Assembly: GCF_014898055.3 (NCBI RefSeq)
Contig: NW_023604295.1
Coordinates: 1,116,001 to 1,180,000 of the forward strand
Reading direction: 5' to 3'
DNA: 64,000 nucleotides
Source: Talpa occidentalis
Taxonomy: Eukaryota; Chordata; Mammalia; Eulipotyphla; Talpidae
In this document: one piece after another, positions 26,950 to 45,862 of the stretch
Layout: each line of letters starts with the position of its first letter
How positions within the stretch are numbered: position 1 is the stretch's first letter
Translations under genes and position numbers: made by a program
Notes under the pieces: generated by a model
What the model saw: only the letters and a program-made list of their open reading frames with translations
Databases searched by the model: none
Told to the model about the DNA's origin: nothing

Positions 26950-27540
26950 CCTTGACCCTGGTTACACCAGCAGGTGAGGCTTCATCCCAGGAGAAATTTC
27001 ATAGCGGAACTAAGAGCTTTGGAGAAGATGCTCATGATAGCGTTGTTTATAATAATGCGTAAGGAGGGCCTCCCCGGGGGCGCAGCGCTTGAGCGCTGGG
27101 CTGTGAAGCTGCCCGCAGCCTCTGCGGTGCCGGCCACCCGGCACCGGCTGCTCCCCGGCCACCGGAGGAGGGTCCCGCATGGCGCGCAGACCTCTCCTGC
27201 CGCCCGCTGCTCCCCTCAGCAGTGTCCTTCGGTCCTTCTGCCTGCTCTGCTCCCCGCTCTGGCTCTGGTGAATTCTCTCACCCTCCCGCGCTTCTGACTG
27301 TACCCAGTGCTTGTATAAATAAATAAATAAATCTTTAAAAAAAAATAATGCGTAAGAACAAGAAATGTTTAAAATAGTAGACACGGTACAAGAGCGGACA
27401 TGTTACGTGTTCCACCTAATGGGATATGAGACCCCGAAAGCAATGGCTCTAACTACTACAGGGGCCAGGAAACTCTCTTCAGATACCAGAAACATGTCCT
27501 GACTCTGTGCCTGTGGCGCATGATGCAAATTTATTTTTAA
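26950..27540 (+). repeat. Old LINE-1 ORF2 3' fragment, split by SINE
   Basis: AAGATGCTCATGATAGCGTT and the flanking sequence match the conserved 3' end of ORF2 in old mammalian LINE-1. It resumes after the SINE at 27344. No frame survives. Confidence 0.65.
27064..27343 (+). repeat. tRNA-derived SINE, full length
   Basis: It starts GAGGGCCTCCCCGG, with a pol III A-box-like GGCGCAGCGCTTGAGCG. The B-box position is degraded in this copy (CCGGCACCGG where others have GGTTCGATCC). It ends with (AAAT)n and an A-tail. Perfect 13-bp target duplications AATAATGCGTAAG flank it at 27051-27063 and 27344-27356. It sits inside an old LINE-1 fragment. Confidence 0.93.
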
Positions 27541-30104
27541 AAGATCTGTGACACTCGGACCCGTGACGCCGAATAGCAAGAGCGGCAGGACCCTGGACGG
27601 TCTTGTCGCCGTCGTCATTTCCGGTAGATCTCGAAGCGCGTTTCTTGTAACAGTCCCATGCAAGTCCGCGTCAGGAAACAAGCTCCAGGCCCAGAGGATC
27701 TAACGCGCTCCATTCTTTGACTGCAGTGAACGTGGCAGCGTCGGGCTCCGGACAGCCAAGGTGTCGGCAGAGTCCCTGCGTGTTTGACGACACCGGGAAC
27801 GCCCCTGGGCAGAGATGGCTCAGGCGCTGCGAGGCAGGGGCGGGGCTGCCGGACCCTCCAGGGCCGCGCCGTGTGGCGCCTGCGCCCCGCTCGGGTGCGC
27901 GGGGTGCTCTCCTCGCGGGGTGCTCTCCTGCATGTGAGCCTCCCTCCGTGCCCACGGTCTCGTTCCCGCCCGGGGCCCCTCCCTGCGCCTGGGGGCCGTG
28001 ACGAGGAGGGCAAGACGCCTGGCCCCAGGGGTCTGCGTGCGCCCGGCCCCCGCAGGAGTCAGCAGGGACGCCAGCGCGGCTCTCGCCCTGAGGCTGCCCA
28101 CCGCTGCCCAGGGACTAGAGCGGCACCGAGCCCGCCCTGGTCTGGCCGTCTCCTGCCAGAGCGTGTGGTCTGCTCATCACCCCCTGCCCCCGTGCAACCT
28201 GTCGGAGACCCCTCGGGCTCGGGGAGAGGACGGCGGGCCTCAGGGTGTCCTCTGCTGGGATGACTCACGCCCCCCTCCACCCTCGTGGCTTCTTGGGCTT
28301 CCCGGGCCTGGCGGAGTCCCTGGGCCCTGGTCACGGCAGGTGGGCCCAGCTGGGCGCGGGAGCTGGGTGCAGCCCAGGCAGCAGGCGCCCGCGGACCCGG
28401 GGGAGGCCCAGGGCCGGCAGCGCCTCCCGGGTCATTTCGGTGCGGCCATCTCTGAGCCCCGCTCAGCTCGCGTTACCACACGTCATCACTTACACCTCGG
28501 GCTGCTGTCGGCCACGCGGCTCCAGTTCTGAGAAAACGGAAGCAAAGCCGGCCAGGCTGGGGGCTGACGCTGGGCTCTGGTTCTGGAGGCCCAGGCCTGC
28601 GTCCCACCTGCTGATTCGGGGCCTGTGGTTTACCTGTGAGCAGATTCTAGAAGCTTCCTTCCAGCCTTTGGGGTGACCTGGCGGTTCCTGGCCCTGAGTC
28701 AGGGCTGGCTGGTCCTGGCTCTGGTCCAGCCGGTCCCAGGAGGCCCTGCTGCACGTCAGCTGTGCCCCGCTCTCGTGGGTCTGCCGCGAAGAGCCACCTT
28801 TCCTGCCCGCCTTGGCCCTGCCGCTTGGACAGGACCAGTGTGCAGACACTCATGACGCGGGGCCTGCGCTGGGGCCCATCCCACCATTCATGCTGCCACC
28901 TCTGCAGGCCTCCCAGGTCCCGGGGGGTCACCACGTGGGGCCCTGGGGGGTCTCCGACGAGCCCCTGCAAGAGATTTGCCTTCTCATGATACGGGCCCTG
29001 CCTTCTCGTTACACAGACTCCACCACCCGAGCCACGGAAACCAGGTCAGCAAGAACGGGACACCTGTGGGGGTGCCACCTAAGAGCCCAACGGGGAGCTC
29101 GTGTCCTCTGGGGTGGCAGAGGCCACGCATCGCCATGGCAACCAGGGGCTGGCCTGCCGGGTCCCCTGCCCAGCCGCGTGGCCGCCTGCGGTCACCTGGG
29201 TCTCTGAGGTTCCTGTCTCGGCCCGTAGGGCTGACCATGGCCCCCGGGGCTGTGCCCTCCTGAGCTGGCGGGCCTGGTCCAGCCCCTCGGATGCCCCAGG
29301 AGCCACCTCATTGCCACGCAAGTCTCGGGGGGGGGGCGCTTCAGTGACTAGGGGCAGCACGAGGAGAGGACAGCGAAGCTCCGTGGGGACGACCCAAGCA
29401 CGGCCGTGAGGGGGCTCCGGGCAGATGGACAGGGAAGACGGCAGGCTGGCGGCCAGCGGGAAGGCTCGAGCCACGTCCCGGGGGTCCCGGCCCACGCCCA
29501 TGGACGGCAGATGGCGAAGGAGCCGTCGCGGCCCCGCCCGTCTCTGCTCCCGCCTGAGGCAGCCACCGGAGCGGCTCACCCAGGGCCTCGCTTGGAGCTC
29601 ACAGCCAGAATGGGGTGCACCTGGGCTCGGCCTCCTCCCGAAGGCAGCCACGCTCTGGGTCAGCCCTGTCAGATTTCCCAGCAGGCAGCGCGGCGGCTGC
29701 AAACACCCCCGACCTTCGAGATGACAGCAGCCCTGGGCCGCGGGGAGGGCAGGCCCACGAGGGCGCCGTGCCGGCTACGCGGGGCTGAGCCCGGGCAGAG
29801 GGGCGGCCGCCGAGCGCGCTCAGGCCCTGGGCCCTCCACCCGAGAGCAGGTCGGCGGGCGCTGGGCAGGGAAGGTCGCGATGCTTTCCCTGGAGGGAGAC
29901 AGAGCGCCCCGAAGCCGCGGACGCTGGACCTGGGGCAGGGGCCGGCGCTCCGCCACCCGGCGCAGGAAGCTGGGCTGCACCCGTCCTCGAAAGGGCTCTC
30001 CCAGCAGACACCGCCCGGCCGACCGCCCAGGGCGCGGGCAGGTTTGCTCAGGCTGGTGGCGCCGTCCTCACGGTGCTCGCCCCGCCAGCCTCCCACCAGT
30101 GCCC
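27541..30104. other. GC-rich intergenic DNA upstream of SIK1
   Basis: CpG-rich patches at 27800-28130 and 29740-30050 could be distal regulatory elements of SIK1. I see no gene. Confidence 0.55.
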
Positions 30105-30520
30105 ACGCACACCACACGCGCACCACATTCGCCACACACGCCATACACTACACACACCACACACACCACACACACCACACACCACACACACACCACACAC
30201 ACACCACACACTACACACACCACACACGCCACACACACCACACACACACCACATATGCCACACACACCACACACACACCACACACGCCACACACACACCA
30301 CACACACCACATATGCCACACACACCACACACACACCACATACGCCACACACACCACACACGCCACACACACCACACACACACCACATACACTACACATA
30401 CATTACACACACCACACACACCACATATGCCACACACCACACACATACCATACATGCCACACACACCACATACACACACGCACCACACACACACACACCA
30501 CACACACGACACACACACAC
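30105..30520. repeat. CA-rich compound microsatellite
   Basis: About 415 bp of (CACACACCA)-type units with CATATGCCA and CATACGCCA variants, ending just before the promoter island. All long frames through it (Thr-His or Cys-Val repeats) are artefacts of the repeat. Confidence 0.95.
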
Positions 30521-30897
30521 AAGGAAAGCTCCAGGCGTGTCCGCAGCCCGGCGCCCTCCACGCGGCGGTGTCTCCAACACAGGGAAGCGACTCCAGCCGG
30601 GCCGGGAGCTCCAGCGCCGCGCCGGGGGCCCTTCGAGCCGGGGCCCTTCGAGCCGGGGCCCTGCGAGCGGCCCCCCTGGGGGCGCAGGGGGGGCGGCGCG
30701 GCGGCAGCGGGGCGTCCCTGGCCGGGTGGGGCTGCGGATGCCCGGGCTGGGCCGGAGCTCGCGGGGGCGGGGGCGCAGGCGAGGGGCGGACGGAGGGGCG
30801 CGGGGGCCGCTGCGGCCCAGGCGAGGGGCCCGCCGGAGCCCCGGGAGCCCCGGGCGCACGCGCCGAGGCGGCCTCGCCCGCGGGGTGGGCCCGACCC

Positions 30898-30950
30898 TGC
30901 CGGCCGGGGGGGGGCGGGGTGGGGGGGGGGGGTGGGGTGGGGGTGCGAGC
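30898..30950 (+). repeat. G-run tract in promoter
   Basis: Consecutive G-runs of about 9, 4, 11, 4 and 5 separated by single bases, about 270 bp upstream of the full CRE. It has high G-quadruplex potential and is a likely site of assembly error. Confidence 0.75.
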
Positions 30951-31215
30951 AGCTCCGCCCCAGCGAGACCCCCGCGTCGCCCGAGGGGCCTCCGAGGGCT
31001 CCCATGGCCGTTTGGGGGTCCGTGCCCGACGCGGGGCCTGGCGCCCACGTCCCAACGGGGCAGCCTCGGCAGCCGCCCCGAGCGAGCCCCGGGGGGGGGC
31101 CGGCGGGGGCCGCGCCGGACGCGGGGCTGAGCGGCCCGCGGCGCCCGCGGAGCCCGGCAGGGGGCGCGCGCCCGCGGGAGGCGGCCGGGTGGGCGGGCCT
31201 CGGCGGCCGGCTCCC

Positions 31216-31223
31216 TGACGTCA
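31216..31223. promoter_or_regulatory. Full palindromic cAMP response element
   Basis: TGACGTCA, the perfect CREB palindrome, about 430 bp before the exon 1 donor. SIK1 is a well-known cAMP/CREB-induced gene, so this is very likely functional. Confidence 0.85.
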
Positions 31224-31262
31224 CCGTCGCGGTCGCCAGGGCGACGGCCTCGCCGGCGCGCG

Positions 31263-31358
31263 CGTCAGAGCCGCCCGTCTCTTGGCAACCGCCCGATCTC
31301 CCGCGCTCCCTCCGCCTGGCGCTCGGCCGCGCGTCGCTCTGGCGTCAAAGCGACGTCA
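31263..31358 (+). promoter_or_regulatory. Cluster of three CRE half-sites
   Basis: CGTCA at 31263-31267, 31343-31347 and 31354-31358 (the last within GACGTCAA). They lie 40-135 bp downstream of the full CRE and just before the GC-box cluster. Half-site clusters near the start site are typical of strong CREB targets. Confidence 0.6.
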
Positions 31359-31487
31359 ATGGGCCCGGCCGCGCGGGGCGGGGGCGGGGGCGGGGCGGGG
31401 CGCGCGGCGCGGGGCGGGCGGGCCGGGGCGGGCCGGGGCGGGGCCGGGGCGCGTGCGGCCGGAGCGCGGCGCGGGCCCGGGGCTGAC

Positions 31488-39557
<8,070 letters not shown>

Positions 39558-40149
39558 GGGCCGGCAGCGACTCTTCAAAGCAATAATTTCAGAGGACGTG
39601 AAGACGTTTCGGGACTGGAAGCCGGCGGCTCTGGAAGCAGATCAAGCAATACGTTTGGTGTTTGGCTTTTGGTTTATTTTCTGTTTTACTGGTTTTCTTG
39701 CACTGAACAGCTGCAGCTCTGAGGAGGGTGGAAACTGGTGACGGGGTCACTGAGGGAGTTGGGGGGTGCGGGGCGGGGCAGGGCAGGCGGGGCGGGGGGG
39801 CAGGTGAGGGCCGGGCTGGGCTCCTGGCTTCTGCCAGCCCTTCGTGCGCGGGTGCGGGAACCCGTTGGGGCTCCCAGAGGGTGGCCGGGGTGGGTGCTGC
39901 TGAGCCGCGGGGCTGGTGGCTGGGGAGTGCGTGGGCCACGGCGAGTGTGTTGGCACCTTTTTTAAGTTCGTGCTCCATTTCCTGAAACACTTGGGCTTCA
40001 GGGGAAGCTGCGAACTCCGCTCTATGGACGTCGTTAAAGCCCCCGCGGCCTTTTAAAGAGAAGGTGGCCCGCAGCTTCTTGGCGTCCCCCGTCAGGCGTG
40101 GAGGACGTTTCTCCCACTCCTGGAGGGGGGTCCGGTGGCCCCCAGGCTG

Positions 40150-40970
40150 GGGAGGAGCCCGCAGGGTGAGGTGCCGCCGGCGGGTTCCTTCCTGCTCGGC
40201 CGCCGCGCCTCGGTTTTCGCGAGATTGAGATCAGGGTCCCGGAGAGCCGCCGACTGAGGGCCGCGCCGTCCGGGGGCCGCGCGCCGGGGCTTGTGGTCCA
40301 GCGCTGCTCCCGTCCCACGCAGACACTGTATGTATATAGACAGATAACACTACTTATTTTTTATATTTTTTACTACACGTTGTGTTCCGGGTGAAGCCGC
40401 CCCGCTGGCCGCGCCACGGCGCTTGCTCGCCGGGCCTGGTGGAGGCGGAGGCGCGGCCTCACCTGGCCCGGAAACTCAGGTGGCGGCCGGGCCCGCGGAA
40501 GCCTCTCGCGAGTGGGAGCGGGGCCTGGCCGCGCCCAGCCGTCCCGCCACCACCCCAGGTGCCTTCAGCCCGCCGGCCGCCCGCCCCCAGTATTAACACG
40601 CAGAGGCGGCGGCATGGGCAGCGGCCTCTGTCGAAGCCAAAGAGCGCCCGGGCCCGAGGGGAGGGCTGGCGGCGCGCCCGGCCCGGGGGGCGCGTCTCCT
40701 CACACCTGCTGCTGCCCGCACGGCCGGAGGGCGGAGGCGGCGGGTCTGGCCGGGGCCCGGCTCCTGCGCTGGCAGCGGGCGCGCTGCCCTCCCGGCGCCC
40801 GCGGCCTCTCCTGACAAGCACTTTACTCTCCCAGCGGGCTCTCCTCGCGCTGCTCTCCTGTCTGTCGGCCCCAGCGTGTGCGTGTGCGAGGCGTGTGTGT
40901 GCGAGGCGTGTGCGTGTGCGCCGTGGTTGCGCCGTGGCTTCTCCATTGCCTGCGCCGGGCGGCCTGTTCA
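40150..40970. other. CpG-rich block within the SIK1 3'UTR
   Basis: High CpG density far from the promoter, between two AT-rich 3'UTR blocks. It includes GCGCGCCCGGCCCGGGGGGC-like stretches. It may be an unmethylated intragenic island. Confidence 0.55.
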
Positions 40971-41102
40971 AAGCGCGGCGGGGTCCGGTGAAGACGTGGT
41001 TGTTTTTTTTTTACCACACACACCTGAATTACCTTGTTTCTTATGTTACCATGAGAAATGTCTGCCAAATTAGTGGATGTATGTTTTTTAATTTAATATT
41101 TA

Positions 41103-41108
41103 AATAAA
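41103..41108 (+). terminator. SIK1: SIK1 polyadenylation signal
   Basis: A canonical AATAAA in an AT-rich context, followed by GGGGAAAAAACCTGTGTTCC with a TGTGTT downstream element. It is the first canonical hexamer after the stop codon that I find. Confidence 0.8.
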
Positions 41109-41128
41109 ATATTTGGGGAAAAAACCTG

Positions 41129-44100
41129 TGTTCCAGCCTGAGTTCCTCTGTGGGGGCTGCCGCAGCGGGAGGCCCCATCCCCTGGGCTTGGGGGTCTCAG
41201 ATCTTAGGGAGAGCGTCTGGAGCCCAGGGCTGGGCTGAGAGGAGCCCCTGTAGGCTCCCAGGGGCCAGAGGCCAGGCGGAGGCCCTGGGCTGGGGGGGAG
41301 CAGCACCTGCTGGCGTCTACGGCCTCACACCCTGGCCGGTCTTCCCCTTCCGGCGGTCACTCACTTTTGCTCTGGGGTCCAAGCATCCGGAACCCACTTC
41401 TGCTCAGGAGTTGGGAGGAACCCACCGCCCAGCAGCGTCTTGGCCTCCTGGGGCTGACCTCCCCCTTCCAGCCTCAGGGCAGCTGCAGCTGCTTCCGAGA
41501 AGGACGGATTCTCTTCACTTTACCACCTGGCAAATGTGTTTTGGCTACTCAACCTCTTCGCCCCCACACATCCGGCCTGGGGCAGGGGAAGCAGGGCAGC
41601 CTGCGGGGAAGCTCCTGGGAGCTCTCCAGAGTCACGTGCCCCCATCACCCGCTCTGGGCAGACACCAGGTACCTGTGCCCACAGCAGCCGTGGTGGATGC
41701 CCCCCAGCGTCTGGGGCAGTGGACACGCGGCACACAGGCCCCCGGGGGAGCGCCCGGCTCAGAGGAGTCTCCCCACCCCGCGCCGGGTGCCCACGACCTG
41801 TGCTGGGACTCGCCTCACCAGGAAACACGCCTGCACCTCGTGGAGGCCCTGGCCATGGGCCCCAGATGCAGGGAACGGGGGTGCTGGGGGTTGGATGCAG
41901 TTTCAGTTTCATGGGATGGAGAGAGGTCTGGGGCGTGGGGTGGGGGTGCACTGCGGCGTGGGTGGCTGGGTGCCCCGGGCAGACAAGGAGAAGTGGCCAC
42001 GGCAGTGACCTTGCCGTGTGCATCTCATCACCACATGAGGGAAGGGCTCTGGGCACTCCTGCCCGGGGACAGCAGCCGCTGAAGAAGAGCCAGCGGGGGT
42101 CAGGGCACAGGCCAGGGGCTGGAGGGAGAGGCCCGGGACCCCAAAGATGCCTTCAGGGCCTGGACTTGACGGCCTCAAGGTCACCACAGCACAGCGCCCA
42201 CAAGGCCTAGAGGCAGGCGGGTCCTCACTGTGGGGGCGGGGCCCAGCCAAGGTCGCCCCGGCCTCTGCTTGTGCGGGCGCCCCGGGGGATCCCCACGTGG
42301 CTCAAAGGGTGCTGAACCGGGAGGCCAGCGGGGCCAGAAGGCGCATGGGCCAGGCCCAGTATGGGCACCGCCCTGTCACTGGGGTCACTGAGTCCATGGG
42401 GGTCTCCATGAAGGGTGTGGACAGAGGAGGCCTGTGCCTCTGCCGGAGTGGAGGCAACGTCAGGACCACGGGGGTCAGCTGAAGACGACATGCAGAGGCC
42501 AGGCCTGGTCCCTGCCCGGGCAGAGACGAGTGACGAGCAAGGGGCTGTCATCGGTCGCGCCCGTCTGGGGCCAGGGCCAGCAGGGAGGGTGGCGGCTGCA
42601 CACCGGTCCAGGGGTGGCCTCTGCCACCGCCGCCCGTGCCCCACGGGGAAGCGTTTCAGAAATGTGGAGCCAGACGGGCCGGAGACGCCCAGGGGGAGGC
42701 CGCAGACTCAGCATGGGCAGCCACGGCGGGAGCCCGGTGCCTCCACGGGGCATCTTTCCATGAAATGACCTCATCGATTTCATATTGTTCTTTGGAAATA
42801 CATACAATTAATTTTACCTCAGTGAGGCTGAAAAAGGAAAAGCACGTTTATAGCCAGAATCTTATTTTGCTGTTTTACCCCAAACCCGTGTTCGCTCCCT
42901 GTGCGGAGCCCTCCCTGGCGACCCCGGCCTCGCTCTGGCCTGTTTAGCGGCTCGTCCCTCAGGCCTGGCCTGCTCCTGGCATGGACGCGTGTGCCTGGCT
43001 CCGGCTGGCTGGCTCTGCGCAGGCCACCCACGTGCCGGCCACCGGGCTGCAAGTAATAACACGCGGCCCCTCCTCATGGCCTCGCAGCCTCCCGGGGGCA
43101 GCCGCGGCCTTTGGTCCAGGCATCCTTCAGAGCGTCTGGCGGGCACTGGCCGGCACTCCAGCCAACGGCCCCGCTCGACGCGGGGCAGCCACCCAGACGG
43201 TCGCACTGGCCGTGCAGGCCTCCAGAGCAGACCCTCCTGCAGACTCTGCAGACAGAGCGAGGCCCAATGCGGGTATGTGTGCACGCGGCCGCTAGGCCTG
43301 GCTCCTGTGCGTCTGCGGCTGGCACGAGGCTGGAGGCCATGCCCAGCGTCTGCGGCGCAGTAGGGGCTGGTGACCCAGCGGCCGGTGTCGGCCTGTGACA
43401 CCATCAGGTGCCCAGCGCTGGGTGTTTCTGGGCATCTGCCGGGGCGCTGGGGAGACGGGGTCACATTAGTCCACAGGAGCCCACAGCAGTGGTGACCCCG
43501 GGAGCAGTGACCTTGGAGGAGAGCCGGGGCCAGCACCGCCCTCCCTCCAGGCAGAGGGACACAGGTTTACGGCAAACTGGGCTCCACTGCCTGAGTTTGT
43601 CTTCAAACATGATGCCAAAGACCCGGCCGAGGGCCCTGTGGGTGGGGCCAGCCGGGTGGGGCTACTCACGGGGGCTCCTGGCCTCGGCGCATGGCGGTGC
43701 CCCTGGTCCCTGGCCGGCCGTGCCCAGCGGGTGAGCTCACCCCCGCGGCTGTGCTGCAGATACGGCCCCTGCAGGGCACGGGCATCTCCTTGCTTGTCTC
43801 AGGGAACGACTCATTGCCAAGGCAGAGCCCCCGCGGCCCTACTGACCTCCCTCTGCCCAGGCCCTCTGGGCTGCAGGCTGTGGCTGGACCCCAGGTCCCA
43901 GCGCCGGCGGCAGGGGGGATTGGCCTGGGGCAGCCGTGGCCGAGGTGCCGCTCCTGCTCAGGAGCCCACACTGCCAGGTGCCTGGATGCTTCCAGAAGGG
44001 CCCCTGCGGGAGCTCCCCAGCCCCAGCTGCCCCTCCAGCTCCCGCTGTGCCCCGAGGCTGGGGTGGACAGGACGGGCCGGGTAACCAGACAACACAGGAA

Positions 44101-45579
44101 GCAGCTCCTGGCTCCTTCCCTGCCCAGGGGGCCGGCGTGGGAGGCGGGAGGCGGGGAGATGGGGCCGGGCGTCCCCGCGGGGCTTTCAGGACGACTCATG
44201 CGTGAAGGGCTTCCTCCCGCCCTCCCCACACTCCAGGTGAGACACCTGCGGGCTTGACCTTGGGCGAGGACGCGGGTGACGTGTGCGGGCAGGCAGGGCC
44301 ACACGCAGGCGGGCTCTCCCCGGGGGCCGGCCTGGCCGGCCTCTGCGGCTCCGCCCCCCTTGCCGGGTGGCCAGGGCAGGTGCTGCCAGGCCCCGAGGCC
44401 CCCCAAAGTTCAAGGACACGCAGGGGTGGGGTCGGCCGTGCCCGGCCCCGCGGGGTGTAAACACACGCCCTCCGCGAGGGACAGAGGCTGTCCAGGCCCG
44501 GGCAGCTGGCAGGGCCGGCCTCTCAGTGCCGACTGGGAGCCCCAGGCTGCTGTGGGGTGCTGCCCAGAGGCTCTGAGGCTCTGCCTGCGAGTTGGGGGTG
44601 GGGCAAAGGTGGGAGGGGAGCCCCTCGCTGCTGAAGAGGGGCTGGGAGGGGTGCGGTGGGAAGCAAGGCAGAGCGAGGGGTCTCCTCCCTCACCCGCAGG
44701 GGCCTCCCCGCGACCCGCACCCACGCTCTGCGGCTCTCCCCTTCCCGGGCCCCCTTCTAGCCCCCTTTTCCTCTCTGCCCTTCCAGCCCCCAGACTGAAA
44801 ACCAGCCCCTCCAACACGCAGCGCAGCCAGCCCAGGCGGCCGCCTCTCCTGACGCTGCTGCGGTGCCGCGCTCGAGAGCAGGGAGGGGCCAGCGCTGCCC
44901 CCCACCCCCCCACGCCACCCCCCGAGCCTCGCTGGAGCCCACAGCCCCGTGCTGGCCAGTGGTGCCCCCCACCCCCCGCCGCAGCTCTGGTCCAGCCGCG
45001 TCCGCAGGTGCGGGAGGCTCTTCCTGTCCGGAGTCGGGGCACCCCCCGGTGCGGTGTGGCACGCCCTGCCCCTTGGCCCGCTGCCCCTGGTTGGCTCCCC
45101 CATGAGCCGCCAGCCCTGACCCCACAGACCCCAGCCCCACGTTCAGGGGTGGACGTTCGCTCTCTCCTGGGCTCTTGGGCAGTAAAGCACGCCCCTGTGA
45201 GGGCCTCTTGGGGAGCCTGGGGTGCTGGGTATGTGTGCTGTAGCCACCCTCTGCCGTCAGCCCCAGGGCTCCAGGGAAAACCCCACAAGAGTGCAGTTCA
45301 CGGGGCGGCGGGGAGCCCAAGGGCCTCGGGCCTCCCTCCTGCAGTCAGTGCCCGGGTCCCGGCCCCAGGGGTCTCCAGAACCAGGTCACAGGTGGGCATG
45401 GTGCCGGGGTGTCATGGGCAGCCAGGGAGCCTTCCGGAAAAGCCCTTGGGCCTGCTTCCTGTGGGGGGCAGCCCTGCTGACACCCGACTCTGCTCCCTGG
45501 GCGCCTCCTGAGCCCAACCCGGCCCGGGGCTGTAAGATGACCGCAAGGCTCAGAAGTCAAGCATTGGGGTTGCTGGCTC
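41129..45579. other. GC-rich intergenic DNA downstream of SIK1
   Basis: No recognisable gene on either strand. A short AT-rich patch lies at 42770-42880 (TTGGAAATACATACAATTAA). Confidence 0.6.
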
Positions 45580-45862
45580 CTCGGCCGTGTGCATGTGTGC
45601 ATGCCTGTGTGTGGGCATGTGGGCGTGTGCGTGGGTGTGTTGCATGCATGGGTGTGTGTGCACATGTGTGCAGGCATGTGGGTGTCTTGTGTGTGTGGGT
45701 GTGTGCCTGCGAGTGTGCATGTGGGCGTGCATACCTGTGGAGGGGTACACCTGGGCGTGTGCGGCTGTGTGCCTGTGCGTGTAGGTGTGTGCAAATGGGT
45801 GTGTGCTGCTGTCCATGTGTGTTGTATGTGCATGTGTGTGTGCCTGAGTGTGCACATACGCC
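45580..45862 (+). repeat. TG/GC-alternating tract
   Basis: Nearly 280 bp of GTGTGTGCATGTGGGCGTG-like units. Alternating purine-pyrimidine DNA with Z-DNA potential. Frames through it are artefacts. Confidence 0.85.

Larger units (their letters stand above)
39558..41128 (+). other. SIK1: SIK1 3' untranslated region
   Basis: It runs from the stop codon to just past the AATAAA at 41103-41108, about 1.57 kb. An AT-rich block at 40326-40380 (TTATTTTTTATATTTTTTAC) and another at 41000-41110 could act in mRNA turnover, which suits an immediate-early-type transcript. Between them, 40150-40970 is strikingly CpG-rich and includes a GTGTGCGAGGC tandem at 40870-40920. The exact cleavage site is not visible. 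Confidence 0.8.

Noticed and set aside
30068..30399. Cys-Val repeat protein on the - strand
   Set aside because: Translation of the GTGTG microsatellite in all frames.
29406..31486. Long + strand frames of 480-574 codons running across 29.4-31.5 kb
   Set aside because: They consist of Thr-His repeats from the microsatellite and Arg/Gly/Pro runs from the CpG island. All three frames are open, so composition explains them.
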